Source: an uncultured Hungatella sp.
GTDB taxonomy: Bacteria > Bacillota > Clostridia > Lachnospirales > Lachnospiraceae
Assembly (NCBI GenBank): GCA_910585645.1
Contig: CAJUFP010000106.1
Coordinates: forward strand, 1-16,292
Length of the DNA: 16,292 bases
Direction of reading: 5' to 3'
Shown here: piece after piece, positions 7,024 to 14,156 of the stretch
How positions within the stretch are numbered: position 1 is the first letter of the stretch
Layout of the letters: each line of letters starts with the position of its first letter
The notes under the pieces: generated by a model
Seen by the model: the letters and a program-made list of their open reading frames with translations, nothing else
The model's database searches: none
What the model was told of the DNA's origin: nothing
Made by a program: the position numbers and the translations under genes

Positions 7024-8022
7024 ATGGACTTAAAAGGAAGACATTTTTTGACGCTTAAGGATTACACGCCGGAGGAGATCGCCTATCTTTTGGATCTGGC
7101 GGCTGATCTGAAGGACAAGAAGAAAAAGGGGATCCTGGTGGACGCTTGCCGGGGGAAAAACGTGGCGCTGATTTTTGAGAAGACCAGCACCAGGACCAGG
7201 TGCGCCTTTGAGGTGGCTGCCCACGATCTGGGTATGGGGACTACCTATCTGGATCCGTCAGGTTCCCAGATCGGGAAGAAGGAGAGCATTGCCGACACGG
7301 CCAGAGTGCTGGGGCGGATGTACGACGGCATTGAGTATAGGGGGTACGGACAGGAGATCGTGGAGGAGCTGGCCAGGTACGCGGGGGTTCCGGTGTGGAA
7401 CGGTCTGACCAATGAGTATCATCCCACCCAGATGCTGGCGGACCTTCTGACCATCAGGGAACATTTCGGCAGATTAAAGGGCATAAAGCTGGTGTACATG
7501 GGGGATGCCAGGTACAACATGGGCAACTCCCTGATGGTGGCCTGCGCCAAGATGGGGCTGGATTTTGTGGCCTGTGCTCCGAAGAAATATTTTCCGGACA
7601 AGGAACTGGTGGAACTGTGCAGGACCTTTGGGGCCCGGTCCGGGGCTTCGATTACCCTGACAGAGGATGTGACGGAGGGGACCAAGGGGGCGGATGTGGT
7701 TTACACCGACGTGTGGGTCTCCATGGGGGAGCCGGATGAGGTGTGGGAGGAGCGGATACGGGAGCTGACTCCCTACAAGGTGACAAAGGCTGTCATGGAC
7801 AATGCCGGGGAGAAGGCTATTTTCCTCCACTGTCTGCCCGCGTTTCATGATGAGAAGACCAGGATCGGGAAAGAGATGGGCGAGCGGTTTTCCATCAAAG
7901 ATATGGAAGTGACAGACGAGGTATTTGAATCCCCAAGATCCAAGGTGTTTGACGAGGCGGAAAACCGGATGCACACCATCAAGGCAGTGATGGCGGCCAC
8001 CCTGGGAGCAGAGAACCTTTAA
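7024..8022 (+). CDS. argF: Ornithine carbamoyltransferase
   Basis: Transfers the carbamoyl group of carbamoyl phosphate to ornithine, giving citrulline, in arginine synthesis; cytosolic trimer. The 332-residue protein matches family length. Visible motifs: carbamoyl-phosphate loop STRTR (55-59), HPTQ (133-136), the ornithine-specific DVWVSMG segment (D229, S233, M234) that separates it from aspartate carbamoyltransferase, and HCLP (269-272, C270). ATG 7024 is chosen because GGGAGG at 7008-7013 lies 10 nt upstream and the protein then begins MDLKGRHFLTL as in homologues; in-frame sequence back to 6859 is leader and the end of the lipase gene. The ArgR-like site argues for the biosynthetic enzyme (argF) rather than catabolic arcB. 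No other arginine genes are in the window. Confidence 0.95.
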   Translation: MDLKGRHFLTLKDYTPEEIAYLLDLAADLKDKKKKGILVDACRGKNVALIFEKTSTRTRCAFEVAAHDLGMGTTYLDPSGSQIGKKESIADTARVLGRMYDGIEYRGYGQEIVEELARYAGVPVWNGLTNEYHPTQMLADLLTIREHFGRLKGIKLVYMGDARYNMGNSLMVACAKMGLDFVACAPKKYFPDKELVELCRTFGARSGASITLTEDVTEGTKGADVVYTDVWVSMGEPDEVWEERIRELTPYKVTKAVMDNAGEKAIFLHCLPAFHDEKTRIGKEMGERFSIKDMEVTDEVFESPRSKVFDEAENRMHTIKAVMAATLGAENL

Positions 8023-8079
8023 GCGGCGGACCGGGGAGCGGATGCCAGTCCGGCCCATTTTAATGAGGAGCGGTGATCT

Positions 8080-8394
8080 ATGAGATACAGACAGGCAAGA
8101 AGGAACAGTCCCAGAAACACGTCTTTGATCCTGGACTGGGTACACATCATCACAGGAGCGCTGGTGGTCATCATGGCAGTGGCCGCGTTTGTTGATCCGG
8201 AAGACAATATGATCCTGTTTCCCGTTATCTTTTTTTTGGCAGCGGTCTTAAACATGGTCAACGGCGTGTACCGGTATCAGCAGAGCGGCAGGGACAAGAG
8301 GAAAAAGGCGTCGGCCATGGGGCTTATGGGGATCGCGGTGTTTCTCCTGGTGGTTATGGCAATCAGCGCCTTCAGCATCTGGAGGCGGGGATGA
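8080..8394 (+). CDS. Small three-helix membrane protein, unknown function
   Basis: I do not recognise a characterised family. The 104-residue protein has a basic N-terminus (MRYRQARRNSPR), then three hydrophobic segments at about 17-38, 46-63 and 80-98. A charged loop (RYQQSGRDKRKK, 65-76) lies between the second and third; the basic N-terminus and loop suggest both face the cytoplasm. GAGGAG at 8065-8070 gives a clear ribosome site. The gene overlaps birA by ATGA, so the two are translationally coupled. It starts 57 bp after argF with no clear promoter and only a weak imperfect stem (about 8025-8050) between, so read-through from argF is possible. Confidence 0.8.
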   Translation: MRYRQARRNSPRNTSLILDWVHIITGALVVIMAVAAFVDPEDNMILFPVIFFLAAVLNMVNGVYRYQQSGRDKRKKASAMGLMGIAVFLLVVMAISAFSIWRRG

Positions 8395-9371
8395 AAGCGG
8401 ATATCATAAAAGTGCTGAAAGAGCGGCAGGGGTATGTGTCAGGCCAGGAGCTGTGCCAGCGGTTGGGCGTGTCCCGCACCGCTGTGTGGAAGGTCATAAA
8501 GCAGCTGGAGGCGGAGGGCTATGGGATCGAAGCTGTGAGAAATAAGGGATACCGCCTGGTGGAGATGTCGGACAGGCTGTCCGGGGCGGAGATCGAAAGC
8601 TGCATAGAGGGCGGACTTGTTGGAAACAGGGTTGTGTACTTTGAGGAGACGGACTCCACCAACACCAGGGCAAAAGCTCTGGCGGAGGAGGGCGCGCCGG
8701 AGGGGACTTTAGTAGTTGCCGAAAAACAGAATGCCGGAAAGGGGCGGCGGGGGAGGGGATGGTCTTCGCCGCCTGGAAGCGGTATCTGGATGAGCGTGAT
8801 CCTGCGGCCGGACATGGAGCCTTCCCGGGCGTCTATGGTGACTCTGGCGGCGGCTTTAGGGGTCTCGGAGGGCATAAACAGGGTCACAGGTATTATGCCT
8901 GGCATCAAATGGCCAAATGACCTGGTGCTTTCAGGGAAAAAGATCTGCGGGATCTTGACGGAGATGACCACAGAGCTGGACAGCATCCAGTATGTGGTGG
9001 TGGGTATGGGAATCAATGTGAACACGGACGGGTTTCCCACAGAGATCCGGGACCGGGCGTCCTCTCTGTATCTGGAGTCCGGGCGGACGTGGAAGAGAGG
9101 GCCTCTTATCGGGGCCATGGCCCAGGCGCTGGGGGAGTATTATGAGCGATTTTTGGAAGTAAAGGATCTGAGCCTTTTGAAGGAGGAGTATGAAAAGAGG
9201 CTGGTAAATCTGAACCGGCGGGTGACGGTTCTGGCCCGGGAGGGGGCTTGGGACGGGATCTGCCGCGGAATCGACAGCCAGGGAGAGCTTCTGGTGGAGC
9301 GGGAAAACGGGGACGTGTACCAGGTGCTTTCCGGGGAAGTGTCGGTGCGGGGGATCTATGGGTATGTGTGA
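8391..9371 (+). CDS. birA: Biotin-protein ligase / biotin operon repressor BirA
   Basis: Activates biotin with ATP and attaches it to the lysine of carboxyl-carrier proteins such as AccB; the presence of a DNA-binding domain implies it also represses biotin genes. The 326-residue protein has an N-terminal winged helix (about 3-58; helix-turn-helix at 17-38, SGQELCQRLGVSRTAVWKVI). The catalytic domain carries TDSTNTRAK (88-95), the biotinyl-AMP loop GKGRRGRGW (116-124) and KWPND (173-177). A small C-terminal SH3-like domain follows (about 275-326). All key residues are present. It sits between an overlapping membrane-protein gene and mutY, whose start lies 14 nt inside its end. No biotin synthesis gene or BirA operator was found in the window. 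Confidence 0.95.
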   Translation: MKADIIKVLKERQGYVSGQELCQRLGVSRTAVWKVIKQLEAEGYGIEAVRNKGYRLVEMSDRLSGAEIESCIEGGLVGNRVVYFEETDSTNTRAKALAEEGAPEGTLVVAEKQNAGKGRRGRGWSSPPGSGIWMSVILRPDMEPSRASMVTLAAALGVSEGINRVTGIMPGIKWPNDLVLSGKKICGILTEMTTELDSIQYVVVGMGINVNTDGFPTEIRDRASSLYLESGRTWKRGPLIGAMAQALGEYYERFLEVKDLSLLKEEYEKRLVNLNRRVTVLAREGAWDGICRGIDSQGELLVERENGDVYQVLSGEVSVRGIYGYV

Positions 9372-10515
9372 GGAGAGAAAGACAGACGGGAATTATACAG
9401 CTCAACTGTCCCCTGGAAAGCTGTATGAGGCGCTTCCCATACTGGAGCGGGATGAGACGCTGTCCCCGGTCAGCCGGCTCAGGGCCGGGGCAGGTCCTCT
9501 GCTTTTCTGGTATGAAAGCCATGCCAGGGCGCTGCCGTGGAGAGAGGAGCCTTACCCCTACCGGGTGTGGATCTCTGAGATCATGCTGCAGCAGACCAGG
9601 GTGGAGGCGGTTAAGCCGTATTTTCACCGTTTTATGGAAGCATTGCCGGATGTAAAGGCTCTGGCCCAGGTGGAGGATCAGCGGCTGATGAAGCTGTGGG
9701 AGGGTCTTGGGTATTACAACCGGGCCAGAAACTTAAAAAAGGCGGCCCAGGTGATGATGGAGGAGTACAGAGGGCAGCTGCCGGATTCCTATGAGGAGCT
9801 TTTAACGCTTCCGGGAATCGGCAGCTACACGGCGGGGGCCATTGCTTCCATTGCCTTCAACATCCCTGTGCCTGCGGTGGACGGCAATGTGCTGCGGGTG
9901 GTTTCCAGGGTTCTGGCAAGCGAGGAGGATGTGCTGAAGCAGGCGGTAAAGCAAAAGATCGAGGGCTATGTGAAGGAGGCCATGCCAAAGGATAAGGCCA
10001 GCGCCTTTAATCAGGGCCTGATTGAGATCGGGGCCATGGTCTGCGTGCCAAACGGACAGCCAAAGTGCGGGGAGTGTCCGTTTGCTTCCCTGTGCCTTGG
10101 AAGAAGGCGGGGGCTTCTGGATACCATCCCGGTGAAGACGCCAAAGAAGCCCAGAAAGGTGGAGGAGAGGACTGTGCTCCTCGTGCGTACAGGGGATGGG
10201 ATCGCCATTGAAAAGAGGCCGGATCGGGGCCTTTTGGCGTCTCTGTACCAGTTTCCCAATGTGGAGGGGAATCTGACAGGGGAGGATGCGCGGCGCCTTT
10301 TAGAGTCTATGGGAGGCCGGGTGACCGGCTTAGAGCCGGCGGGGAAGGCTAAACACATCTTCAGCCATGTGGAATGGCATATGACAGGCTACCTGATCGC
10401 CCTGGAACATGCCATTGATTCCTATCTGTTTGTGGACAAGGAAGAGCTGCGGGAAAAATATCCCATTCCCAACGCGTTTTCTGTGTATAGAAACGTGTTG
10501 ATCGGAGAATCATGA
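9358..10515 (+). CDS. mutY: A/G-specific adenine DNA glycosylase MutY
   Basis: Base-excision repair enzyme that removes adenine mispaired with 8-oxoguanine. The 385-residue protein shows the catalytic Glu (E74 in WISEIMLQQT), the helix-hairpin-helix LPGIGSYTAGAIA (151-163) and catalytic Asp (D175 in VDGNVLR). The 4Fe-4S cysteines are C229, C237, C240 and C246, and a C-terminal NUDIX-like 8-oxoG reader (about 270-385) has the IFSHVEW motif. The E74-D175 gap of 101 equals that between Glu37 and Asp138 in E. coli. Two oddities: about 37 extra N-terminal residues, and a first cysteine gap of seven residues instead of the classic six. ATG 9364 is an alternative start; a downstream start would shorten the extension. 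It overlaps birA and precedes the lipid kinase gene. Confidence 0.95.
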   Translation: MGMCEERKTDGNYTAQLSPGKLYEALPILERDETLSPVSRLRAGAGPLLFWYESHARALPWREEPYPYRVWISEIMLQQTRVEAVKPYFHRFMEALPDVKALAQVEDQRLMKLWEGLGYYNRARNLKKAAQVMMEEYRGQLPDSYEELLTLPGIGSYTAGAIASIAFNIPVPAVDGNVLRVVSRVLASEEDVLKQAVKQKIEGYVKEAMPKDKASAFNQGLIEIGAMVCVPNGQPKCGECPFASLCLGRRRGLLDTIPVKTPKKPRKVEERTVLLVRTGDGIAIEKRPDRGLLASLYQFPNVEGNLTGEDARRLLESMGGRVTGLEPAGKAKHIFSHVEWHMTGYLIALEHAIDSYLFVDKEELREKYPIPNAFSVYRNVLIGES

Positions 10516-10532
10516 GAAGAGGAGGGAAAGCC

Positions 10533-11426
10533 ATGGGAAAAATGCTTTTTATCGTCAACCCCAGGGCTGGAAAAGGGCAGATCAGATCTCATTTTCTGGA
10601 CATTGTGGACATTTTCATCAAAGGCGGGTGGGAGGTGGAGGTACACACCACCCAGGAGCCTCTGGACGCCATGGACACGGCCAGGGAGAGGGGCGAAAAG
10701 GTGGATATGGTGGTGTGCAGCGGCGGCGACGGCACTTTGAGCGAGACCATCTCCGGCATTGTGCAGCTGAAAAAGCCGCCGGTCCTTGGGTATATCCCCG
10801 CAGGTTCCACCAATGATTTTGCTTCCAGTCTCCGGATCCCCTCCAACATGGCCATGGCGGCGGGGAACGTGGTAAACGGAAAACCGTTCGCGGTGGATAT
10901 CGGCCAGTTCTGCGGGGAGCGGAATTTTGTGTATGTGGCGGCTTTCGGCATGCTTACGGAGGTCTCTTACATGACGCCCCAGGAGAAGAAAAATCTTCTG
11001 GGCCATCAGGCCTACATGCTGGAGGGCATGAAGAGCCTGACCAACTTAAAGTCCTACGCCATGACCCTTAAGTCGGAGGAGATGACCCTGGAGGGTGATT
11101 TTGTCTTTGGCATGGTGACCAATACGGTCAGCGTAGGCGGCTTTAAGGGCCTGGTGAAGCGGGACGTGGCCCTTGACGACGGGCTGTTTGAGGTGCTGAT
11201 GATCCGGATGCCCAGGACGGCGCTGGAGCTTAAGGATATTTTGTCTTCCATGATCTTAAAGGAGGAGCAGAGCGAGTACGTGTACCGCTTTAAGACCTCC
11301 CGCCTTTCCCTGTCCTTTCAGGAGCCGGCGGACTGGGTGCTAGACGGGGAGTTTGGCGGCTCCAGGACAGAGGTGGAGATCGAAAATCTGACCAGAAAGA
11401 TCTGCATCGTGACTCCGGTATCGTGA
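10533..11426 (+). CDS. Diacylglycerol kinase family (YegS/DgkB-like) lipid kinase
   Basis: Phosphorylates a lipid such as diacylglycerol with ATP at the inner membrane face; in Gram-positives the DgkB role recycles diacylglycerol from lipoteichoic acid synthesis. The 297-residue protein starts with FIVNPRAGKG (6-15), then the nucleotide motif SGGDGTLSE (63-71) and PAGSTNDFA (89-97), and ends in the beta-rich C-terminal domain with LDGEFGG. ATG 10533 is preferred: GGAGGG at 10521-10526 lies 6 nt before it. ATG 10512 overlaps the mutY stop and would add seven residues (MRRGGKA), but this stretch encodes the ribosome site. Exact substrate is not shown by sequence; sphingosine-kinase-like or YegS-like roles are alternatives. 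Confidence 0.92.
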   Translation: MGKMLFIVNPRAGKGQIRSHFLDIVDIFIKGGWEVEVHTTQEPLDAMDTARERGEKVDMVVCSGGDGTLSETISGIVQLKKPPVLGYIPAGSTNDFASSLRIPSNMAMAAGNVVNGKPFAVDIGQFCGERNFVYVAAFGMLTEVSYMTPQEKKNLLGHQAYMLEGMKSLTNLKSYAMTLKSEEMTLEGDFVFGMVTNTVSVGGFKGLVKRDVALDDGLFEVLMIRMPRTALELKDILSSMILKEEQSEYVYRFKTSRLSLSFQEPADWVLDGEFGGSRTEVEIENLTRKICIVTPVS

Positions 11427-11439
11427 CTCTGGAGTGACG

Positions 11440-11474
11440 GTGTAACAGTTCAAGGGTCGTCTGAACTGTTACAG
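11440..11474. repeat. 35-bp palindromic repeat, copy B
   Basis: Perfect 12-bp arms TGTAACAGTTCA (11441-11452) and TGAACTGTTACA (11462-11473) around the loop AGGGTCGTC; 30 of 35 bases match copy A at 3846-3880. It lies 14 bp past the lipid kinase stop. A run of seven T starts 10 nt after the stem, too far for a classic terminator but compatible with a weak one. Confidence 0.8.
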
Positions 11475-11485
11475 CGCGGTGAATT

Positions 11486-11507
11486 TTTTTGTCGTCTTTT
11501 TGTCGTC
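11486..11507 (+). repeat. Tandem 11-bp direct repeat before the rpoD promoter
   Basis: TTTTTGTCGTC occurs twice back to back (11486-11496, 11497-11507), ending 15 bp before the rpoD -35 box. An exact 11-bp period so near a -35 could be an activator or response-regulator site, or a simple slippage duplication. Confidence 0.6.
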
Positions 11508-11522
11508 TTATGAAAAAAATGG

Positions 11523-11551
11523 TTGAAATATCGGGAGTTGTGGTATATAAT
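11523..11551 (+). promoter_or_regulatory. Promoter for rpoD
   Basis: TTGAAA at 11523-11528, 17-bp spacer, TATAAT at 11546-11551. A near-consensus housekeeping promoter with transcription start near 11558 and a leader of about 45 nt. Confidence 0.75.
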
Positions 11552-11603
11552 AAGTTAGTTATATATTGTCATGAGAAAGAAACCATAAGCGAAAGGGCGT
11601 TGT

Positions 11604-12734
11604 TTGGTGGAAAAAAATATTTTTTTGGAAAAACTGGGCAAACTTGTAGAGGTTGCAAAGGGAAAACACAATGCGCTGGACGTAACAGAGATTAACAACT
11701 TCTTTACCGGGGATGAGCTTTCCACGGAGCAGATGGAACAGATCTACTCCTATCTTGAGAAGAGAGGGATCGATGTCATCCCTGTTATTGACGAGAGCAT
11801 CCTGGCGGAGGAGCCGCTGCTCCTTGACGACGATCTTGACGACAGCTTTATGAAGGATGCCGAGGAGGAGGACATTGACCTGGAAGCCATTGACCTTCTG
11901 GAGGGCATCGGCACCGAGGACCCGGTCCGCATGTACTTAAAGGAGATCGGCACCGTGCCTCTTCTGAACGCAGACGAGGAGCTGGAGCTGGCCAAGCGGA
12001 AGGCGGACGGCGACGAGAGGGCCAAGGACCGTCTCATCGAGGCCAACCTGCGGCTGGTGGTCAGTATTGCCAAGCGGTATACGGGAAGAGGGATGAGCTT
12101 TCTGGATCTGGTCCAGGAGGGGAATCTGGGCCTGATCAAGGGCGTGGAGAAGTTTGACTATACAAAAGGGTACAAGCTAAGTACATATGCGACCTGGTGG
12201 ATCCGTCAGTCCGTGACCAGAGCCCTGGCAGACCAGGCCAGGACCATCCGGGTGCCGGTGCATATGGTGGAGACGATCAACAAGATGTCCAAGATGCAGA
12301 GGAAGCTGACCCTGGAGTTGGGGTATGAGCCCTCTGTGGCGGAGCTGGCGGAGGCTCTGGAGATGTCTGAGGAGAAGGTGATGGAGATCATGCAGATTGC
12401 CAGGGAGCCGGCTTCCCTGGAGACGCCTATCGGCGAGGAGGACGACTCTAATCTGGGTGATTTTGTGGCGGACAGCAATGTCTTGACTCCGGAGGGCAAT
12501 GTGGAGTCTGTGATGCTGAAGGAACACATTGACGCCCTTTTAGGAGATCTGAAGGAGCGGGAGCGGCAGGTTATCGTGCTGCGGTTCGGCTTAGAGGACG
12601 GCCATCCCAGGACTCTGGAGGAGGTTGGAAAGGCGTTTAATGTTACCAGGGAGCGGATCCGGCAGATCGAGGCCAAGGCTCTGCGGAAGCTGAGAAATCC
12701 GGTGCGGAGCAAGCGGATCCGGGATTTTCTGTGA
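11604..12734 (+). CDS. rpoD: Primary RNA polymerase sigma factor RpoD (SigA)
   Basis: Housekeeping sigma-70 factor directing core polymerase to most promoters. The 376-residue protein has a short region 1.1 (about 5-60), an acidic linker (62-105), and region 1.2 (DPVRMYLKEIGTVPLL, 106-121). Region 2 (about 143-215) has GNLGLIKGVEKFDY for core binding and YKLSTYATWWIRQ for -10 recognition and melting. Region 3 spans 216-295, and region 4 (about 310-376) holds the -35 helix-turn-helix (TLEEVGKAFNVTRERIRQIE, 337-356). Start is TTG 11604 or GTG 11607 (the second drops one residue); GAAAGGG at 11591-11597 serves both. It is not preceded by dnaG, its usual partner, but by a lipid kinase gene, with its own promoter. 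Possible terminator at 12821-12876. Confidence 0.97.
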   Translation: MVEKNIFLEKLGKLVEVAKGKHNALDVTEINNFFTGDELSTEQMEQIYSYLEKRGIDVIPVIDESILAEEPLLLDDDLDDSFMKDAEEEDIDLEAIDLLEGIGTEDPVRMYLKEIGTVPLLNADEELELAKRKADGDERAKDRLIEANLRLVVSIAKRYTGRGMSFLDLVQEGNLGLIKGVEKFDYTKGYKLSTYATWWIRQSVTRALADQARTIRVPVHMVETINKMSKMQRKLTLELGYEPSVAELAEALEMSEEKVMEIMQIAREPASLETPIGEEDDSNLGDFVADSNVLTPEGNVESVMLKEHIDALLGDLKERERQVIVLRFGLEDGHPRTLEEVGKAFNVTRERIRQIEAKALRKLRNPVRSKRIRDFL

Positions 12735-12820
12735 TCCTTGGAGGCGTATCAGAGGCGGCGGTCTGAGTCGCATTTTAGGACGCTGCTGAAAAGAGAAAAG
12801 ACGAAAGTTAGCGAAAGAAC

Positions 12821-12876
12821 AGGGACAGTAATGGGCGTGGGCTTAATGGAAGCGTGTGCCGGGTATTGTCCCTTTT
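12821..12876 (+). terminator. Possible terminator after rpoD
   Basis: AGGGACAGTA (12821-12830) pairs with TATTGTCCCT (12864-12873) over 10 bp with one G-U pair, followed by TTT. The loop is long (33 nt) and the T-run short, so the call is tentative. The rest of 12735-12950 contains no gene I can support. Confidence 0.4.
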
Positions 12877-12953
12877 GAGCATTCTCGGAAACCGGAGAGG
12901 ATCTTTAGGATCTGAGGTCAGAACGATTCAATTTATGGAGAGAGGTGATTGTT

Positions 12954-13661
12954 TTGGAAGCAAGATATCATATGACACGGGAAGAGAACATTTTTGTCGC
13001 TAAAAGGAATATCGTGGATTATATCTGGAAAAGCGCAAGGCTGGAAGGACTGGCTGTGACATATCCGGACACAGAGGCGATCTATAACGGTCTGAGCGTT
13101 CAGGGGGTGAAGGTATCGGATATTGTGGCAGTGAACAACTTAAAACACGCGTGGCAGTTTGTGCTGGACACACTGGACTACCCCACGGACTATCCGTTTG
13201 TCTGTAAAATTAACCAGTACGTAGGTGGTGACAATCTGATCATTCGGGCCGGGTATCTGCGAAACATGCCGGTCAGTATCGGTGGTACAACATGGAAGCC
13301 AGACATGCCCATAGAATCACAGATTAAGGAGGAAATGGCAGAGATCAGCCAGATCGAGAATCCGACGGACAGGGCGCTTACGATGATGCTCTACCTTGTA
13401 CGGAAACAGATGTTTTTAGACGGCAATAAAAGAAGCTCAATGCTGGCAGGCAATCATGTGATGATATCAAACGGCTGCGGTATCATCTCTGTTCCCATAG
13501 AACTTCAGCCAGCCTTTACAGGAATGCTGATCCATTTTTACGAATCCAATGATATGGCAGAGATTAAGCAGTTTTTATATGAGAATTGTATTGATGGTAT
13601 TGAGTTTCGGCCGCTGCCGGAGCAGCAGAAGAAGGAGATCAGGAAAGATGAATACGCCTAG
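12954..13661 (+). CDS. Fic-domain protein with Gln at the catalytic His position
   Basis: Fic proteins transfer AMP or another phosphate-containing group to target proteins through the motif HxFx(D/E)GNxxRxxR. Here the core reads QMFLDGNKRSSM, so the catalytic His is Gln (residue 152 counted from TTG 12954) and the last Arg is Met, while F, D, G, N and the first Arg remain. An N-terminal SARLEG (27-32) matches the inhibitory helix motif (S/T)xxxE(G/N), and a target-flap strand (MPVSIGGTTWKP) is present. The 235-residue length fits a single-domain class II Fic protein. TTG 12954 is chosen because AGAGGTGAT (12941-12949) is a near-perfect ribosome site; GTG 12945 lies inside that site, and ATG 12972 is a later option. 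AMP transfer by the usual mechanism is doubtful. GC is lower than in neighbours, suggesting acquisition. The end overlaps the GNAT remnant. Confidence 0.85.
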   Translation: MEARYHMTREENIFVAKRNIVDYIWKSARLEGLAVTYPDTEAIYNGLSVQGVKVSDIVAVNNLKHAWQFVLDTLDYPTDYPFVCKINQYVGGDNLIIRAGYLRNMPVSIGGTTWKPDMPIESQIKEEMAEISQIENPTDRALTMMLYLVRKQMFLDGNKRSSMLAGNHVMISNGCGIISVPIELQPAFTGMLIHFYESNDMAEIKQFLYENCIDGIEFRPLPEQQKKEIRKDEYA

Positions 13662-13848
13662 ATTAGAAACGGAGCGTTTGATTTTAAGAAAATTCAAGGA
13701 ACAGGATATGGAAGAACATCACGATTTCGGATAGGGACTTCGCAAGGAAGTTTGGCATCAGGGAATTGTTGCGGAAGCGGGGAAAGCGGTTATAGAACAA
13801 GTGAAAAAAGATGGTCTGCCGTATATAACTCTGCTGTTCATTTTATAG
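13648..13848 (+). pseudogene. GNAT acetyltransferase remnant
   Basis: The frame starting at ATG 13648 reads MNTPRLETERLILRKFKEQD, the typical start of RimJ/RimL-type N-acetyltransferases. It stops at TAG 13732-13734 after 28 codons. The same frame then continues with WHQGIVAEAGKAVIEQVKKDGLPYI, which is the acetyl-CoA-binding part of the same family, until TAG 13846. About 60-90 central residues expected between the two parts are missing. So this is one gene broken by an internal deletion plus a stop, not two genes. It overlaps the end of the Fic gene by 14 nt, hinting the pair was once co-transcribed. Confidence 0.8.
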
Positions 13849-13880
13849 AAGAGAACTTGTAAACAGATTTAGAAAATCAA

Positions 13881-13918
13881 GGCGGGAAAGCACGAAAAAG
13901 GCTTTCCTGCCTGTTTTT
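13881..13918 (+). terminator. Rho-independent terminator after the Fic/GNAT unit
   Basis: GGCGGGAAAGC (13881-13891) pairs with GCTTTCCTGCC (13901-13911), 11 bp with one G-U pair and a 9-nt A-rich loop, followed by TGTTTTT. A classic strong intrinsic terminator. Confidence 0.9.
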
Positions 13919-13944
13919 GTATATAAAATAGGGTACATTTGAAT

Positions 13945-14100
13945 GTAACCTAAAAAGCGAAAATAGTCTGAAAAATAAACATAATATTTTTATAAAGTCA
14001 GATAATATAGAAGGTTATTTTGAAATAAAAGATAGGTTATAGCGTAACCTTAAAATAATTAGAAAGGTTAAAGAGAAAAACAGATAAATAAAAAAGGTTA
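13945..14100. promoter_or_regulatory. AT-rich region with repeated AGGTTA boxes
   Basis: AGGTTA occurs on the plus strand at 14012-14017, 14034-14039, 14065-14070 and 14095-14100, and inverted (TAACCT) at 13946-13951 and 14045-14050. The pair at 14034-14050 forms a near-palindrome. Plus-strand boxes are 22, 31 and 30 bp apart, close to whole helical turns. The stretch carries no open frame and lies 90-250 bp upstream of the metallophosphoesterase transcription start. Probably a multi-site operator; the protein is unknown. Confidence 0.5.
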
Positions 14101-14128
14101 CGTCAAGATTTCCGCTGCTCTTCTCTCC

Positions 14129-14155
14129 CTTAACTCGCTCTTAAATCTTTCTTAA
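14129..14155 (+). promoter_or_regulatory. Triple 11-bp CTTAA direct repeat (response-regulator type site)
   Basis: CTTAA occurs at 14129-14133, 14140-14144 and 14151-14155, exactly 11 bp apart, the last ending one base before the -35 box. OmpR/PhoB-family response regulators characteristically bind such 11-bp direct repeats next to the -35 as activators. The regulator is not in the window. Confidence 0.55.
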
Positions 14156-14156
14156 T

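Noticed and set aside
8025..8052. Terminator between argF and the small membrane protein gene
   Set aside because: The stem (GGCGGAC against GTCCGGC) has a mismatch and a long loop, with only TTTT after a spacer. Too weak to call.
12945..12953. GTG 12945 as start of the Fic gene
   Set aside because: It lies inside AGAGGTGAT, the probable ribosome site, which is spaced correctly for TTG 12954.
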